15,081 nucleotides of DNA from an uncultured bacterium (GCA_905215155.1 CAJMPJ010000065.1:1-15081), one strand, 5' to 3'. Positions 1 to 8,236 are shown, numbered from the stretch's first letter. The notes: generated by a model from the sequence alone, not told the origin. Numbers and translations are program-made.

Positions 1-1556
1 GTCTTTTTCCGGTTTATCAACCGGGCGCCTGCATACTGGAGCAAAAATCCCAGTGCCGCAACCTGTTCCACATCTGCGATCTGTTCCACATAACGCAAGT
101 CCACCACCTCATGGCCGATCTTAAAACTGTCCCGTCCCAAAACCTTTGTCTTAGAACGTTCCTCTTTTCCTCCGGTCTCCAGGGCAAGCGGCACACGGCT
201 AAGATTTATTTCCGGTAATGGAAGGGGGAAAATCCCTTCTTCATACGCCTCTGCCGCTTCCTTTGCAAAACTTGTGATTTCGACCGGCACATAAGCATCC
301 ATCTGAATCACCCGATCTGCAGGATGGAAATAAGCTCCGGAGCTTCCAGCAACGAGTATGGTGGAAATGCCTTTCTGCTCGTATAATGCCCTGATCCGTT
401 CCACAAACGGAGTGATCGGTTCCCGGTCCCGGCTGACCACCTGCTGCATCAACCGGTCTCTGATCATGAAGTTGGTGGCACTGGTATCCTCATCAATCAG
501 AAATACCTTTGCTCCGCTTTCTATAGCTTCCACCAAGCCAGCTGCCTGTGAAGTGCTTCCGCTGGCATCTTCTGTGGAAAACCGGACCGTATCCCGATGA
601 TCCGGAAGATTATTAATGAATGCAGAGATGTCCACCTTTTTCACACTTCTTCCGTCTTCTGCCCGTAGCTTTACCGCCGAACTCTCCGTAACAACAAACT
701 CTCTTCCGTCTCCGGAAATATGGTTATACACGCCCTTTTCCAATGCCTTCAATAATGTGGACTTCCCATGATACCCTCCGCCCACAATGAGCGTAATGCC
801 TTTGGGAATCCCCATTCCTTTGATACGGCCCTTATTGGGCAGAGAAATCTCCACTTCCATAGCAGAGGGCGAGAGAAAAGGAACTGCCTTTTTCATGGGT
901 TCTTCCGATATTCCCGATTTTCTGGGTAAAATTGCTCCATTTGCCACAAATGCCGCCAGCCCAAGCTCTGTAAGCTGGCTCCGAAGAAACTGCTGATCCT
1001 CTGCCAGTTTTCTCACTTCTTCAATTTGTCTTTTCTTTCCATCCGAATATGAATGGTAAAAACAAATTTCTGCCGCACAGGAGGGCAGAAAATCAAACAA
1101 TATTTTGATCAGCTCCTCCGAACGAATGGATCTTCCATTGGCTGGAAATCCCACTTCAAGACGAAGGATCAGGCTGCCGTCTGTTTTATTAATCTTGCAT
1201 CCAGTGCGTTCCAATATCTCCTGCCCAGGACGGCTGACGGCCAGCAGCCCGCTTTTGCCTGATCCTTTTGCCTGAAACTCATAGGGCTTTAAGCTTTCTC
1301 CAAACTGCCGTAACAGATGATCAGAAAGAGCCGTTCTTTTATAATCCGTATCATAGGAAGCAGGCGGAAATCCTGCTCTTTTTCCATCGACATGTATGCT
1401 GATCCTGGAAGGAGATGCAAATGGATCTCCCTGGACATGGTCAACGGATAACACGTAATCGGGAAAACGGTATTCCCCTTTGGCTCCTTTGTATGCCGGG
1501 TACCCCTTCCCATCTACGGAGCGGAGAAATTGTTTTAAATCCCTGGAGGTTTTCAT
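1..1556 (-). CDS. Predicted ABC-class ATPase (COG3044 type), 3' end cut by window edge
   Basis: I translated this frame by hand on the minus strand from ATG at 1556; it stays open to position 1, giving 518 residues. It starts [21 protein letters not shown] Walker A motif GGGYHGKST lies at residues 259-267 and a Walker B-like VFLIDEDTS at about 351-359. The GGGYHGKST form, the acidic IDEDTSATNFM stretch and the N-terminal 'GDPFASPSR' region match the COG3044 ABC-class ATPase family (ABC_ATPase Pfam group). Its cellular role is not established; relatives exist in bacteria and in a trypanosome RNA-editing complex. Members are roughly 560-570 residues, so perhaps 40-50 C-terminal residues are missing. 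The ATG shares its A with the last base of the queA stop (TAATG), and GGAGG lies at 1570-1566 inside the queA end, so the two are translationally coupled. Family call is firm; function unknown. Confidence 0.9.
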   Translation of the reverse strand, partial: MKTSRDLKQFLRSVDGKGYPAYKGAKGEYRFPDYVLSVDHVQGDPFASPSRISIHVDGKRAGFPPASYDTDYKRTALSDHLLRQFGESLKPYEFQAKGSGKSGLLAVSRPGQEILERTGCKINKTDGSLILRLEVGFPANGRSIRSEELIKILFDFLPSCAAEICFYHSYSDGKKRQIEEVRKLAEDQQFLRSQLTELGLAAFVANGAILPRKSGISEEPMKKAVPFLSPSAMEVEISLPNKGRIKGMGIPKGITLIVGGGYHGKSTLLKALEKGVYNHISGDGREFVVTESSAVKLRAEDGRSVKKVDISAFINNLPDHRDTVRFSTEDASGSTSQAAGLVEAIESGAKVFLIDEDTSATNFMIRDRLMQQVVSRDREPITPFVERIRALYEQKGISTILVAGSSGAYFHPADRVIQMDAYVPVEITSFAKEAAEAYEEGIFPLPLPEINLSRVPLALETGGKEERSKTKVLGRDSFKIGHEVVDLRYVEQIADVEQVAALGFLLQYAGARLINRKK

Positions 1557-2617
1557 TACACGTTCCCTCCATGTTCCTTTTTTTCATGAAGATCCGTTAA
1601 AAACATGGCATCACCGAAACTGAAGAACCGGTAGCGTTCTTTTATAGCTTCTTCATATGCATGAAGCACGTGCTCCCGTCCTGCCAGTGCGGAAACCAAC
1701 ATTACAAGCGTGGATTCCGGCAAATGAAAGTTTGTAATCAGACAATCCAAAATTTTAAAACGGTATCCGGGATATATAAATATCTCCGTCCAGCCGGTTC
1801 CTGCTTTTAAAATTCCGTCCTCTGTTGACGCGGATTCAACCGTTCTGCAGCTGGTCGTTCCCACACAAACCACTCTGCCGCCATTTTTTTTGGCATCATT
1901 GACCTTTTTGGCTTCCTCCTCCTCTACAATATAGAATTCGGAATGCATATGATGGGACTCTATTTCCTCCACTTTCACAGGCCGAAACGTACCAAGACCC
2001 ACATGCAGAGTCACATGGGCAATGGAAATTCCCTTGTCTTCAATCTCTTTTAGCAGTTCCTTTGTGAAATGAAGCCCGGCGGTAGGTGCTGCTGCTGAAC
2101 CCTCATGCTTTGCATATACGGTCTGATACCGGTTTTTATCCTTTAACTGGTGCGTAATATAGGGAGGCAATGGCATCTGCCCCAGACGGTCTAAGATCTC
2201 TTCAAAAATTCCATCATAGGAAAACTGAATCAGGCGGTTTCCCTCCTCTACCACGTCAATGACGGTTCCCTTCAGCAAGCCTTCCCCAAAGGAAATTACA
2301 GTACCGGCCTTTGCCTTTTTCCCCGGCTTTACCAGTGTCTCCCAAATATCATTCTCTCTTCTTTTTAAAAGAAGAATTTCAATCTTTGCTTCGGTTCCCT
2401 CTTTTACGCCAAAAAGTCTGGCCGGAATCACTTTTGTATCATTGATGACCAGACAGTCTCCTTTCTTTAAATAGGAAAGGATATCTTTAAAATGTCTGTG
2501 TTCTATCTCTCCGGTGTGCTTGTCAAGAACCAGAAGTCTGGAAGCAGAACGGTCCAAAAGAGGGTCCTGTGCAATCAACTCCTGAGGTAAATCAAAATTA
2601 AAATCTTTCACGTTCAT
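1556..2617 (-). CDS. queA: tRNA preQ1(34) S-adenosylmethionine ribosyltransferase-isomerase
   Basis: This 353-residue protein fits QueA, the cytoplasmic enzyme that transfers and isomerises the ribosyl group of S-adenosylmethionine onto preQ1 at tRNA position 34, forming epoxyqueuosine. Diagnostic stretches are the N-terminal '[13 protein letters not shown]', '[17 protein letters not shown]', the central '[12 protein letters not shown]', '[14 protein letters not shown]' with the following 'HHMHSE', and the C-terminal '[15 protein letters not shown]'. Length is normal for the family (about 340-350). A GGAG ribosome binding site precedes ATG 2617 by about ten bases. Upstream is an intrinsic terminator (2638-2676), so queA either has an unseen promoter or depends on readthrough. 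Downstream it is coupled to the ABC-class ATPase by TAATG. No other queuosine genes are in the window. Confidence 0.97.
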   Translation of the reverse strand: MNVKDFNFDLPQELIAQDPLLDRSASRLLVLDKHTGEIEHRHFKDILSYLKKGDCLVINDTKVIPARLFGVKEGTEAKIEILLLKRRENDIWETLVKPGKKAKAGTVISFGEGLLKGTVIDVVEEGNRLIQFSYDGIFEEILDRLGQMPLPPYITHQLKDKNRYQTVYAKHEGSAAAPTAGLHFTKELLKEIEDKGISIAHVTLHVGLGTFRPVKVEEIESHHMHSEFYIVEEEEAKKVNDAKKNGGRVVCVGTTSCRTVESASTEDGILKAGTGWTEIFIYPGYRFKILDCLITNFHLPESTLVMLVSALAGREHVLHAYEEAIKERYRFFSFGDAMFLTDLHEKKEHGGNV

Positions 2618-2637
2618 AAATAATTATCTCCTTTGCC

Positions 2638-2676
2638 AAAAATGCTCCTCTGCACGGTGCCACGCAGAGAAGCATC
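2638..2676 (-). terminator. Intrinsic terminator between the 267-aa gene and queA
   Basis: On the minus strand an interrupted stem is formed by ATGCT (2642-2646) with AGCAT (2671-2675) and CTCTGC (2648-2653) with GCAGAG (2664-2669), with one C/A mismatch between the blocks and a 10-nt loop. The stem is followed by five T residues on the minus strand (A run 2638-2642). It begins only a few bases after the stop codon of the 2680-3483 gene, so it most likely ends that transcript. Confidence 0.75.
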
Positions 2677-2679
2677 TGT

Positions 2680-3483
2680 TTACATATTGTTGGTCTGGCT
2701 GCCGGACTCTGTTGCAGCTTCCGTCTCTTCTGCGGAACTCTCATCTGCACCCGAGGAAGCAGCACTTTCCTGTGAATCCTCCTTCTGGTCCATCAGGGTG
2801 TGATAAACAGCCAGAAGATTCTCATCAGACTTTAATGCCTGATCCAGGCCCTCATTTACTTCCTTAGCCAATTTCTGAACCTCATCAGACCGATTGGCTT
2901 TATCCATTAATGCGGATTGATTTTTATCCGGATTCGCTACCAGATAATAGGTATGATCTGTTCCCTTCTTTGCATAGCACACGATCAAGCTTGGAGCCAA
3001 AGTCTCCGCCTGGCGGAATTTGATGTCAAACTTTGCATAAACGAGAAAATCCCCTTCCAAAAGCCCTGGTGCGGTGTAGCATACCAGATTCTCATAATCC
3101 TGATAAAACTTCACCTCTTCTTCCAGTCTGGCACTCTGCTGACTCAGTTCTTCTGCAGAACAGGTACCTCCGTATACCTCAGAAAGCGCTTCTGAGTCGC
3201 AGGTTTTTCTGGCTTTAAAATAAGCTTCCATTAAATCATGGATCTCAGGCACAGACTCTTTCATCAAGGTAATCTTTGCCGCAGCCGCTTCCGCTGAAGC
3301 GTTCTCTTCTGTTCCAGCAGCAGATCCGCCCACAGTCCCGGACCTATGGTCTTTTCCGGATTTATCAAGTACAATAACGACAGACATAAGTATTATGACT
3401 ATCAACGGAATGGCCAAAAATTTAAGATATTTTTTCGACTCTTCTTTCATTCCATTCTTCCATTTTTCCAATAAGTGCTTCAT
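2680..3483 (-). CDS. Membrane-anchored extracytoplasmic protein of unknown function
   Basis: I do not recognise this 267-residue protein. The first 18 residues are basic and hydrophilic, then a single hydrophobic segment at about residues 20-39 (LKFLAIPLIVIILMSVVIVL) is followed by a charged exterior part, which suggests a signal anchor with the bulk outside the cell. There is no lipobox cysteine. Residues of about 70-225 look like a compact alpha/beta domain with 'MEAYFKARKTCDSEALSEVY' and 'YYLVANPDKN', a layout reminiscent of small NTF2-like or secreted accessory domains, but I cannot assign one. The last 30 residues are a Ser/Glu/Ala-rich low-complexity tail. ATG 3483 is supported by AGGAGG at 3499-3494. 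It is a single-gene unit: its own promoter upstream and an intrinsic terminator downstream. Confidence 0.85.
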   Translation of the reverse strand: MKHLLEKWKNGMKEESKKYLKFLAIPLIVIILMSVVIVLDKSGKDHRSGTVGGSAAGTEENASAEAAAAKITLMKESVPEIHDLMEAYFKARKTCDSEALSEVYGGTCSAEELSQQSARLEEEVKFYQDYENLVCYTAPGLLEGDFLVYAKFDIKFRQAETLAPSLIVCYAKKGTDHTYYLVANPDKNQSALMDKANRSDEVQKLAKEVNEGLDQALKSDENLLAVYHTLMDQKEDSQESAASSGADESSAEETEAATESGSQTNNM

Positions 3484-3519
3484 ATAGGCTTGACCTCCTG
3501 GAGAATCAATCTCCTCTTT

Positions 3520-3548
3520 ATTTTAACAAAAAAAATGATAAAAATCAA
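3520..3548 (-). promoter_or_regulatory. Sigma-A-like promoter of the 267-aa membrane protein gene
   Basis: On the minus strand TTGATT (3548-3543) and TAAAAT (3525-3520) are separated by 17 bases, giving a start site near 3513 and a leader of roughly 30 nt that contains AGGAGG. It points away from the tRNA promoter; the two -35 boxes are only nine bases apart. Confidence 0.6.
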
Positions 3549-3557
3549 CAAATACTC

Positions 3558-3586
3558 TTGCGCATTATAAGAATTTATAGTAGAAT
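3558..3586 (+). promoter_or_regulatory. Promoter of tRNA-Arg(CCG)
   Basis: TTGCGC (3558-3563), a 17-base spacer and TAGAAT (3581-3586) put the expected start at about 3593-3594, two or three bases before the mature tRNA 5' end at 3596. This implies a very short 5' leader. Confidence 0.65.
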
Positions 3587-3595
3587 ATAAAAGAT

Positions 3596-3667
3596 GCATC
3601 TGTAGCTCAGTGGATAGAGCAATGGCCTCCGGAGCCGTGTGCGTAGGTTCGATTCCTATCAGATGCA
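3596..3667 (+). tRNA. tRNA-Arg, anticodon CCG
   Basis: A complete cloverleaf of 72 nt can be drawn. The acceptor stem GCATCTG (3596-3602) pairs with CAGATGC (3660-3666), discriminator A3667. The D stem is GCTC/GAGC. The anticodon stem 3622-3626/3634-3638 carries loop CTCCGGA, so the anticodon is CCG (3629-3631), reading the arginine codon CGG. The T arm has GTAGG, loop TTCGATT, and CCTAT (one G-T closing pair). CCA is not encoded (CTA follows the discriminator region). A run of seven T at 3671-3677 right after the gene may serve to end transcription. Confidence 0.95.
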
Positions 3668-4180
3668 CTATTTTTTTGCCATTTTTTAATTCTTTAAAAT
3701 TCTTATTTTATATGAAATTCTTGTATTTATCCGCTTTTCATAAATTTTTCCAATTACTCATGTTTTACTGGTTTCTACTGATGCTTTTGATTTTTAATGA
3801 ATGATAAGTGATCATTAAATGGTCAGTTTTGTTTACCGGTCAGACATTTGGTAAAACTTACGCACAATCCCGGAATAATTCAGTTTCTACTTTAACAGTA
3901 TATTTAGTCTTGTCCTCATTATATTCCTCAATCTTACGTTATAAATTTCTCGGTTTTGGTATAGAAAAAAATATTATCAGATTATAAACATTTTACCATG
4001 GTAATTTACTGATACGAAAAATTATATAAAGCCTATATAAATATTAAGGTCCTATGGGGCAATAAGCATCATCCCTTTGATTATCTTCAAAATAACTTGC
4101 CAATACATAATGCTTACAGATTAATAAATTGTTTTCCAATAACCAATGCACTAAGTACTGTTACATACGGTCGCATACAC
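3668..4180. other. AT-rich intergenic stretch without a recognised gene
   Basis: About 510 bases between the tRNA and the terminator of the iron operon. I see no gene with a start, ribosome binding site and recognisable product on either strand. The stretch holds a T run (3671-3677) after the tRNA, an inverted repeat AATGAT/ATCATT (3800-3805 and 3811-3816), TTTACC/GGTAAA (3832-3837 and 3850-3855), and a perfect 12-bp palindrome TTACCATGGTAA (3993-4004). None of these has an assigned role. Confidence 0.6.
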
Positions 4181-4211
4181 AAAAAAACGCCATCTTTACG
4201 ACAGCGTTTTT
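4181..4211 (-). terminator. Intrinsic terminator of the siderophore-type uptake operon
   Basis: On the minus strand AAAAACGCTGTC pairs with GATGGCGTTTTT around a GTAAA loop (12 pairs, two of them G-T), followed by further T residues (A run 4181-4187 on the plus strand). It lies about 90 bases after the stop codon of the ATPase gene. The A5/T5 flanks make it possibly bidirectional, although the only upstream plus-strand gene nearby is the tRNA. Confidence 0.85.
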
Positions 4212-4298
4212 CGGCAGCAAGCCAGCGATTATTACAATATAGCTCCAGGCACAAATGATTATTTCATTCATTTTCTTTTTAATTTTACGTTCTTTTTC

Positions 4299-5102
4299 CT
4301 AAGCTAAAACATGATGCCTGCCCTTAGGTACAATAAACGGAGATCCTGACACCGGATCTTTAATAACCTCACAATCCAATCCAAACACCTGCTTGATCAG
4401 GTTTTCTGAAATAATCTCCGAAGGCTCTCCTTTGGCAATTAAATTTCCTTTTTGTAAGGCAAAGATATAATCTGCATAACGGGCAGAAAGATTAATGTCG
4501 TGAAGTACCATAACAATGGTGGTTCCCTTCTTCCGGTTTAAATCCGTCAACAAATCAAGGATCTCAATCTGGTAAGTAATATCCAGGAATGTGGTCGGTT
4601 CGTCTAAAAGCAGAATATCGGTCTGCTGGGCCAGTGCCATAGCAATCCAGACTCTCTGACGCTGACCACCGGATAATTCATCTACACTCCGGTCCGCAAG
4701 TTCTGTGATTCCCATAATTTCCAAAGCCTCTTCCACCGCTTCATAATCCTGACTGCTAAGCCCTTTTAAAAAGCTCTGGTAAGGAAAGCGTCCACGGGAT
4801 ACCAGATCAGAAACCGTAATTCCTTCCGGGACTACCGGTGATTGAGGAAGCAGACCAAGAATTTTTGCCAGTTGTTTGGGCGGAATGGAACTGATCTCTT
4901 TTCCGTCAAGACATACCTGACCTGATTCAGGACGAATCAGCCTGGCCAGGGTTTTTAACAGCGTCGACTTTCCGCATGCATTGGAACCGATAATCACACT
5001 GATTTTATTTTCCGGTATTACTACATCAATCCCATTGATAATAATTTTTTTCTCATATCCGGCAACAAGGTCTTTTGCCGTAAATACTGGTGTTTGCTTC
5101 AT
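4299..5102 (-). CDS. ABC transporter ATP-binding protein, iron-siderophore (FecE/FepC type)
   Basis: This 267-residue cytoplasmic ATPase would power uptake of a ferric siderophore or related metal chelate. Visible motifs: Walker A GSNACGKST (39-47), Q-loop Gln87 in 'LLPQSP', signature LSGGQRQRV (143-151), Walker B 'ILLLDEPTTFLD' with Asp167-Glu168 and the D-loop, and switch His201 in 'VLHDINLSARYAD'. The 'VSDLVSRGRFPYQ' segment after the Q-loop and the FLD D-loop are typical of the FecE/FepC/FhuC group. Start ATG 5102 overlaps the TGA of the preceding permease (ATGA), with GGAGGAG directly upstream. It is the last gene of the operon and is followed by an intrinsic terminator. Confidence 0.95.
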   Translation of the reverse strand: MKQTPVFTAKDLVAGYEKKIIINGIDVVIPENKISVIIGSNACGKSTLLKTLARLIRPESGQVCLDGKEISSIPPKQLAKILGLLPQSPVVPEGITVSDLVSRGRFPYQSFLKGLSSQDYEAVEEALEIMGITELADRSVDELSGGQRQRVWIAMALAQQTDILLLDEPTTFLDITYQIEILDLLTDLNRKKGTTIVMVLHDINLSARYADYIFALQKGNLIAKGEPSEIISENLIKQVFGLDCEVIKDPVSGSPFIVPKGRHHVLA

Positions 5103-6133
5103 GCTCCTCCTCCGGTTCGGTTGATTCGTATTAACAGAAAGATTAAATAGGGAGCACCCAGGATTCCGGTTATCACTCCCACTGGAAAACGGGTCCCAAA
5201 TACATGCTGCCCAATGAGATCCGCAGCAAGCACCAAGATCGCTCCCGTCAGTCCGGCAGGTATGGTGTTGGGTGCCCCGGCTCCTGCAAGCCTTCCTGCG
5301 ATTGGTCCTGCAAGAAAAGCAACAAAGGCAATCGGCCCAGTGACAGCAGTTGCATATGCAATTAAAAATACGGAACTGATTACCAGAATAAGCCTTGCCT
5401 GATCGGTCTTCAATCCCAGTGTTACCGCGGATTGATCACCCAATTCAAGAATCTTTAGCTGTCTTCCAAATAAAATCTGGACTCCTCCAAAAATAACAAC
5501 TACTGCAAAAAGTCCGGGAATACTTTTCATTTGCATTCCATTTAAACTGCCGTTGAGCCATCTTAAAGCAGTTGAAACATCATGTTCATTGGCTTTGAGA
5601 ATCAGAAATGAGATCACTGCATTTAACATTGCCTGGATTCCAATTCCAATCAGGATCAGCCTTCCACCGGAAAAACTGCCTCCTCTGGATAAACCGTATA
5701 TCAGTGTTGCCACAGCAATTCCTGATAAAACCGCCGAGACAGAAACAATGCTTCCGCTGATTTTTAATATAAGAATACAAAATACGGCAGCAACACTGGA
5801 TCCGGAGGTAACACCGATGATATCAGGACTTGCCAGAGGATTACGAAGCATGGTCTGAAAGGTATTTCCAGCCATTCCAAATGCCAGACCTGCGAACAAG
5901 CCGGCAAGCAGCCTGGGAAGTCTTATGGTTCCCACCGCAAAAGCGGCTCCCTTTATCTGCTCTCCCAGAAGCACCTTAAATATGACCACAGGAGAATATG
6001 TGGTAGTTCCAAAATACAGCATTGCCATGCACAATATTGCAGTGATTGCGATTAACACGGCTGTTATTGTTCTATAACGAATTTTTCGCTTTTGAAATCC
6101 CGCTTGAACTGTAGTAAGAATATTTTTTGTCAT
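5099..6133 (-). CDS. FecCD-family iron-siderophore permease, second subunit
   Basis: An integral membrane permease of 344 residues from the chosen start. The family hallmark 'RLPRLLAGLFAGLAFGMAGN' followed by 'RNPLASPDIIGVTSGSS' is present, as is the C-terminal 'GPIAFVAFLAGPIAGRLAG' and 'GTRFPVGVITGILGAPYLIF' that contacts the ATPase. The frame can be extended upstream to an ATG at 6166, but I chose ATG 6133: it forms an ATGA overlap with the stop of the first permease, has AAGGTG at a good distance, and gives the normal family length. Together with the neighbouring permease it would form the heterodimeric membrane channel. Confidence 0.93.
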   Translation of the reverse strand: MTKNILTTVQAGFQKRKIRYRTITAVLIAITAILCMAMLYFGTTTYSPVVIFKVLLGEQIKGAAFAVGTIRLPRLLAGLFAGLAFGMAGNTFQTMLRNPLASPDIIGVTSGSSVAAVFCILILKISGSIVSVSAVLSGIAVATLIYGLSRGGSFSGGRLILIGIGIQAMLNAVISFLILKANEHDVSTALRWLNGSLNGMQMKSIPGLFAVVVIFGGVQILFGRQLKILELGDQSAVTLGLKTDQARLILVISSVFLIAYATAVTGPIAFVAFLAGPIAGRLAGAGAPNTIPAGLTGAILVLAADLIGQHVFGTRFPVGVITGILGAPYLIFLLIRINRTGGGA

Positions 6134-7128
6134 AAGGAACGCACCTTCACTCTCATCGCTATCCATATCAACACAGGTGCTCCGAAAAATGCGGTAACAA
6201 TTCCTGCTTCCAGTTCTCCCGGATGTCCAATCATTCTTCCGATAATATCAGAAATCGTTAATAAAATCGCACCGCCAACCGCAGACATTGGTATCATGCA
6301 TCTCATGCTGGAGCCGCATAGCAGTCTCATGGTATGAGGAATCATCAGTCCCACAAATCCAATGGGTCCTGCAAGAGCAGTCGTAGCACCACATAGAAGC
6401 ACGCCTGCAGCAGCACTTACAATTCTGACCAAAGAAGTATTTACACCTTGTCCCGTTGCCACATCATCTCCCAGCGCCAGAGCATCAAGAGAAGAGGAGG
6501 ATAAGATACCTATTCCAAGTCCTGCAACTATAAAAGGTAAAATTGATAAAATGCCTGTCCATGTTGCTCCGCTGACACTTCCCACTTGCCAGAACCGATA
6601 TGCGTCCATTACATCCGATCTTGGAAGAATTACGGCACTGACCAGAGAAGACAGCGCCGCACTGATGGCAGCCCCGGCTAGCGCAAGCTTAATGGGAGTG
6701 GCTCCTCCGTATCCAAGAGAACCGATTCGGTATACAACTACAGCCGTTACCGCAGCTCCTGCCATAGCAAACCAAATGTACTCGCTCGCCGTACTGATAT
6801 GAAAAAACGCTATTCCGCTAACTACAAACAAAGAAGCACCCGTATTTACCCCTAATATGCTTGGATCGGCAATGGGGTTGCGGGTAATTGCCTGCATCAA
6901 AGCTCCTGAAACTCCCAGGGAAGCCCCGGCTATCATACTGAAAACGGTTCTCGGAATCCGTTCCCTGACAACCAGAGAATCAAAAGAATTGGTTCCATTT
7001 CCAAATAAAGCAGCAATCACTTCACTGAGTCCCACATTTCTTGAACCAAAGATAAACGAAGCAAAGGCGGCCAGAATAAGGCCGAAACCGGATACAATAA
7101 CTAAAACGATTATTTTATTTGCTTTCAT
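6130..7128 (-). CDS. FecCD-family iron-siderophore permease, first subunit
   Basis: A 332-residue polytopic permease. The first hydrophobic segment is at about residues 5-27. 'RIPRTVFSMIAGASLGVSGA' then 'RNPIADPSILGVNTGAS' are the BtuC/FecCD family signature, and the C-terminal part has 'GPIGFVGLMIPHTMRLL', 'LLTISDIIGRMIGHPGELE' and 'GIVTAFFGAPVLIWI'. ATG 7128 overlaps the TGA of the binding protein gene (ATGA). No strong ribosome binding site sits close to it, so translation probably depends on coupling. Confidence 0.95.
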   Translation of the reverse strand: MKANKIIVLVIVSGFGLILAAFASFIFGSRNVGLSEVIAALFGNGTNSFDSLVVRERIPRTVFSMIAGASLGVSGALMQAITRNPIADPSILGVNTGASLFVVSGIAFFHISTASEYIWFAMAGAAVTAVVVYRIGSLGYGGATPIKLALAGAAISAALSSLVSAVILPRSDVMDAYRFWQVGSVSGATWTGILSILPFIVAGLGIGILSSSSLDALALGDDVATGQGVNTSLVRIVSAAAGVLLCGATTALAGPIGFVGLMIPHTMRLLCGSSMRCMIPMSAVGGAILLTISDIIGRMIGHPGELEAGIVTAFFGAPVLIWIAMRVKVRSL

Positions 7129-8189
7129 TTCACTTTATCAGCTGCCTCTCCGATCAAACCTAAATACTCATCAATGGTTGCCGGGATAGAAAGTGCGCTT
7201 GGAGTACAGGAAGCCGCTAACGGTGTGCCGTCAGGAATCATTACCACAGAACCTCTTTTTACAGCAGGAATGGTTCCAAGCAGAGAATCTGCCTGTAATG
7301 CAGTTAAGACGTTCTGGTCGCCATAAGCAATAATAATATCAACGTCTTTCAGTAAATCAGCATTCTCTGCACTGATCTCAGCAGAAAAACTTTTGGAATT
7401 CTTCCCAAGGCTTATCACACTTTCCGGAACTTTTAATCCCAAATCAGTAAGATAGGCAGCACGTGGGTCCGTAGGGAGATACACACTAAATTTACCTAAA
7501 TCAGAAGGATTGAAATAGAAAAATGCTGCTGTTTTGCCCGTTATCTGGGAATACTCTGCCGTTTTATCTGCAATCTGTTTTTCTAAATCAGAAACCAGTT
7601 TTTCACCCTCCTCTTTCATTCCCATACCAGTCGCATCAAGAATGATCTGATCTCTCCAGTAGGTCTGCCAGGCAAGGGTCGGATAAGCGACTACAGGAGC
7701 AATCTCACTTAACAAATCATACTCTTCTTTTGTAATTCCCGAATAAGCCGCTAGTATTACATCTGGCTGGGCTGCACTGATTGCTTCATAATCAAGTCCA
7801 TCCGTATCATGAAAAAGAACTGGATTCTCCACTCCAAGCTTTTTGAAACCGTCCCTTGTCCACGGCAGCAGACCGCTGCCATCCGTCACGCCATAGTTGG
7901 CCTCTGATACTCCCACAGGAGTAACTCCTAACGCCAGAATCACATCCTGATTCCCCCAGGAAATAGATGCCACTCGCTCTGGTTTCTTATCAAGAACAGT
8001 TTCTCCAAACGCATGTTTTATAGTAATGGAATCCGATGATTTCGCTTCGCTTTTAGCTGTTGTAGTTTCCGTTTCAGTTGATTCCGTTTCAGCAGCAGAT
8101 GACTTCGGATTCTCTGCTTTACCAGCACATGCAGTTAATGTCACTGCTAAGGTTACACTCAAAAGGAAACCCAGTTGTCTTAATTTCAT
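7125..8189 (-). CDS. Iron-siderophore ABC transporter substrate-binding lipoprotein
   Basis: A 354-residue lipoprotein of the Peripla_BP_2 / FepB-FecB type. From ATG 8189 it has a signal peptide with lipobox LTAC, Cys21 being the lipidation site. A Thr/Glu/Ser-rich linker (about 25-50) leads to the binding domain: 'KKPERVASISWGNQDVILALG', 'LDYEAISAAQPDVILAAYSG', 'YDLLSEIAPVVAY' and, near the end, 'DADLLKDVDIIIAYG'-like sequence. A GTG at 8198 in the same frame is possible, but it is part of the GAGGTG ribosome binding site for ATG 8189, so I chose the latter. Homology suggests a ferric siderophore; the exact ligand cannot be read from sequence. No siderophore synthesis genes are present, so the organism may use foreign siderophores. 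First gene of a four-gene operon behind a palindromic operator. Confidence 0.93.
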   Translation of the reverse strand: MKLRQLGFLLSVTLAVTLTACAGKAENPKSSAAETESTETETTTAKSEAKSSDSITIKHAFGETVLDKKPERVASISWGNQDVILALGVTPVGVSEANYGVTDGSGLLPWTRDGFKKLGVENPVLFHDTDGLDYEAISAAQPDVILAAYSGITKEEYDLLSEIAPVVAYPTLAWQTYWRDQIILDATGMGMKEEGEKLVSDLEKQIADKTAEYSQITGKTAAFFYFNPSDLGKFSVYLPTDPRAAYLTDLGLKVPESVISLGKNSKSFSAEISAENADLLKDVDIIIAYGDQNVLTALQADSLLGTIPAVKRGSVVMIPDGTPLAASCTPSALSIPATIDEYLGLIGEAADKVK

Positions 8190-8220
8190 GTTTAACACCT
8201 CAAATAGTTTTCTTAAATTT

Positions 8221-8236
8221 GTTAGTTTAAACTAAC
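8221..8236. promoter_or_regulatory. Perfect 16-bp palindromic operator (DtxR/MntR-like) of the siderophore operon
   Basis: GTTAGTTTAAACTAAC reads identically on both strands and lies 32 bases upstream of the binding protein start. Its core TTAGTTTAAACTAA matches 12 of 14 positions of TTAGGTTAACCTAA, the general form of DtxR/IdeR/MntR-class operators as I know them. It does not resemble the TGATAAT-type Fur box. It coincides with the likely -10 element, the expected position for a metal-dependent repressor. A further half-site-like GTTAAGG lies at 8241-8247. The palindrome is seen; the regulator is inferred. Confidence 0.7.

Noticed and set aside
2642..2676. Loop of the terminator before queA contains GTGGCACCG, resembling the T-box core (GGTGGNACCGCG).
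   Set aside because: It sits directly after a stop codon with no room for stem I or a specifier loop, and the hairpin is fully explained as a terminator.
4013..4255. Plus-strand open stretch of about 80 codons without a stop, containing no ATG or GTG start.
   Set aside because: No start codon or ribosome binding site, no recognisable product, and it runs through the operon terminator.
4166..4276. Short minus-strand frame of 36 codons (MNEIIICAWSYIV...) after the ATPase gene.
   Set aside because: No ribosome binding site and it spans the intrinsic terminator; more likely a chance frame.
5099..6166. Longer version of the second permease starting at ATG 6166.
   Set aside because: ATG 6133 gives the ATGA coupling seen at the other junctions and has a better placed ribosome binding site.
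6362..6802. Plus-strand frame of 146 codons inside the first permease gene.
   Set aside because: It is opposite a clear FecCD gene and its Ala/Pro/Ser-rich composition is the expected shadow of membrane protein codons.
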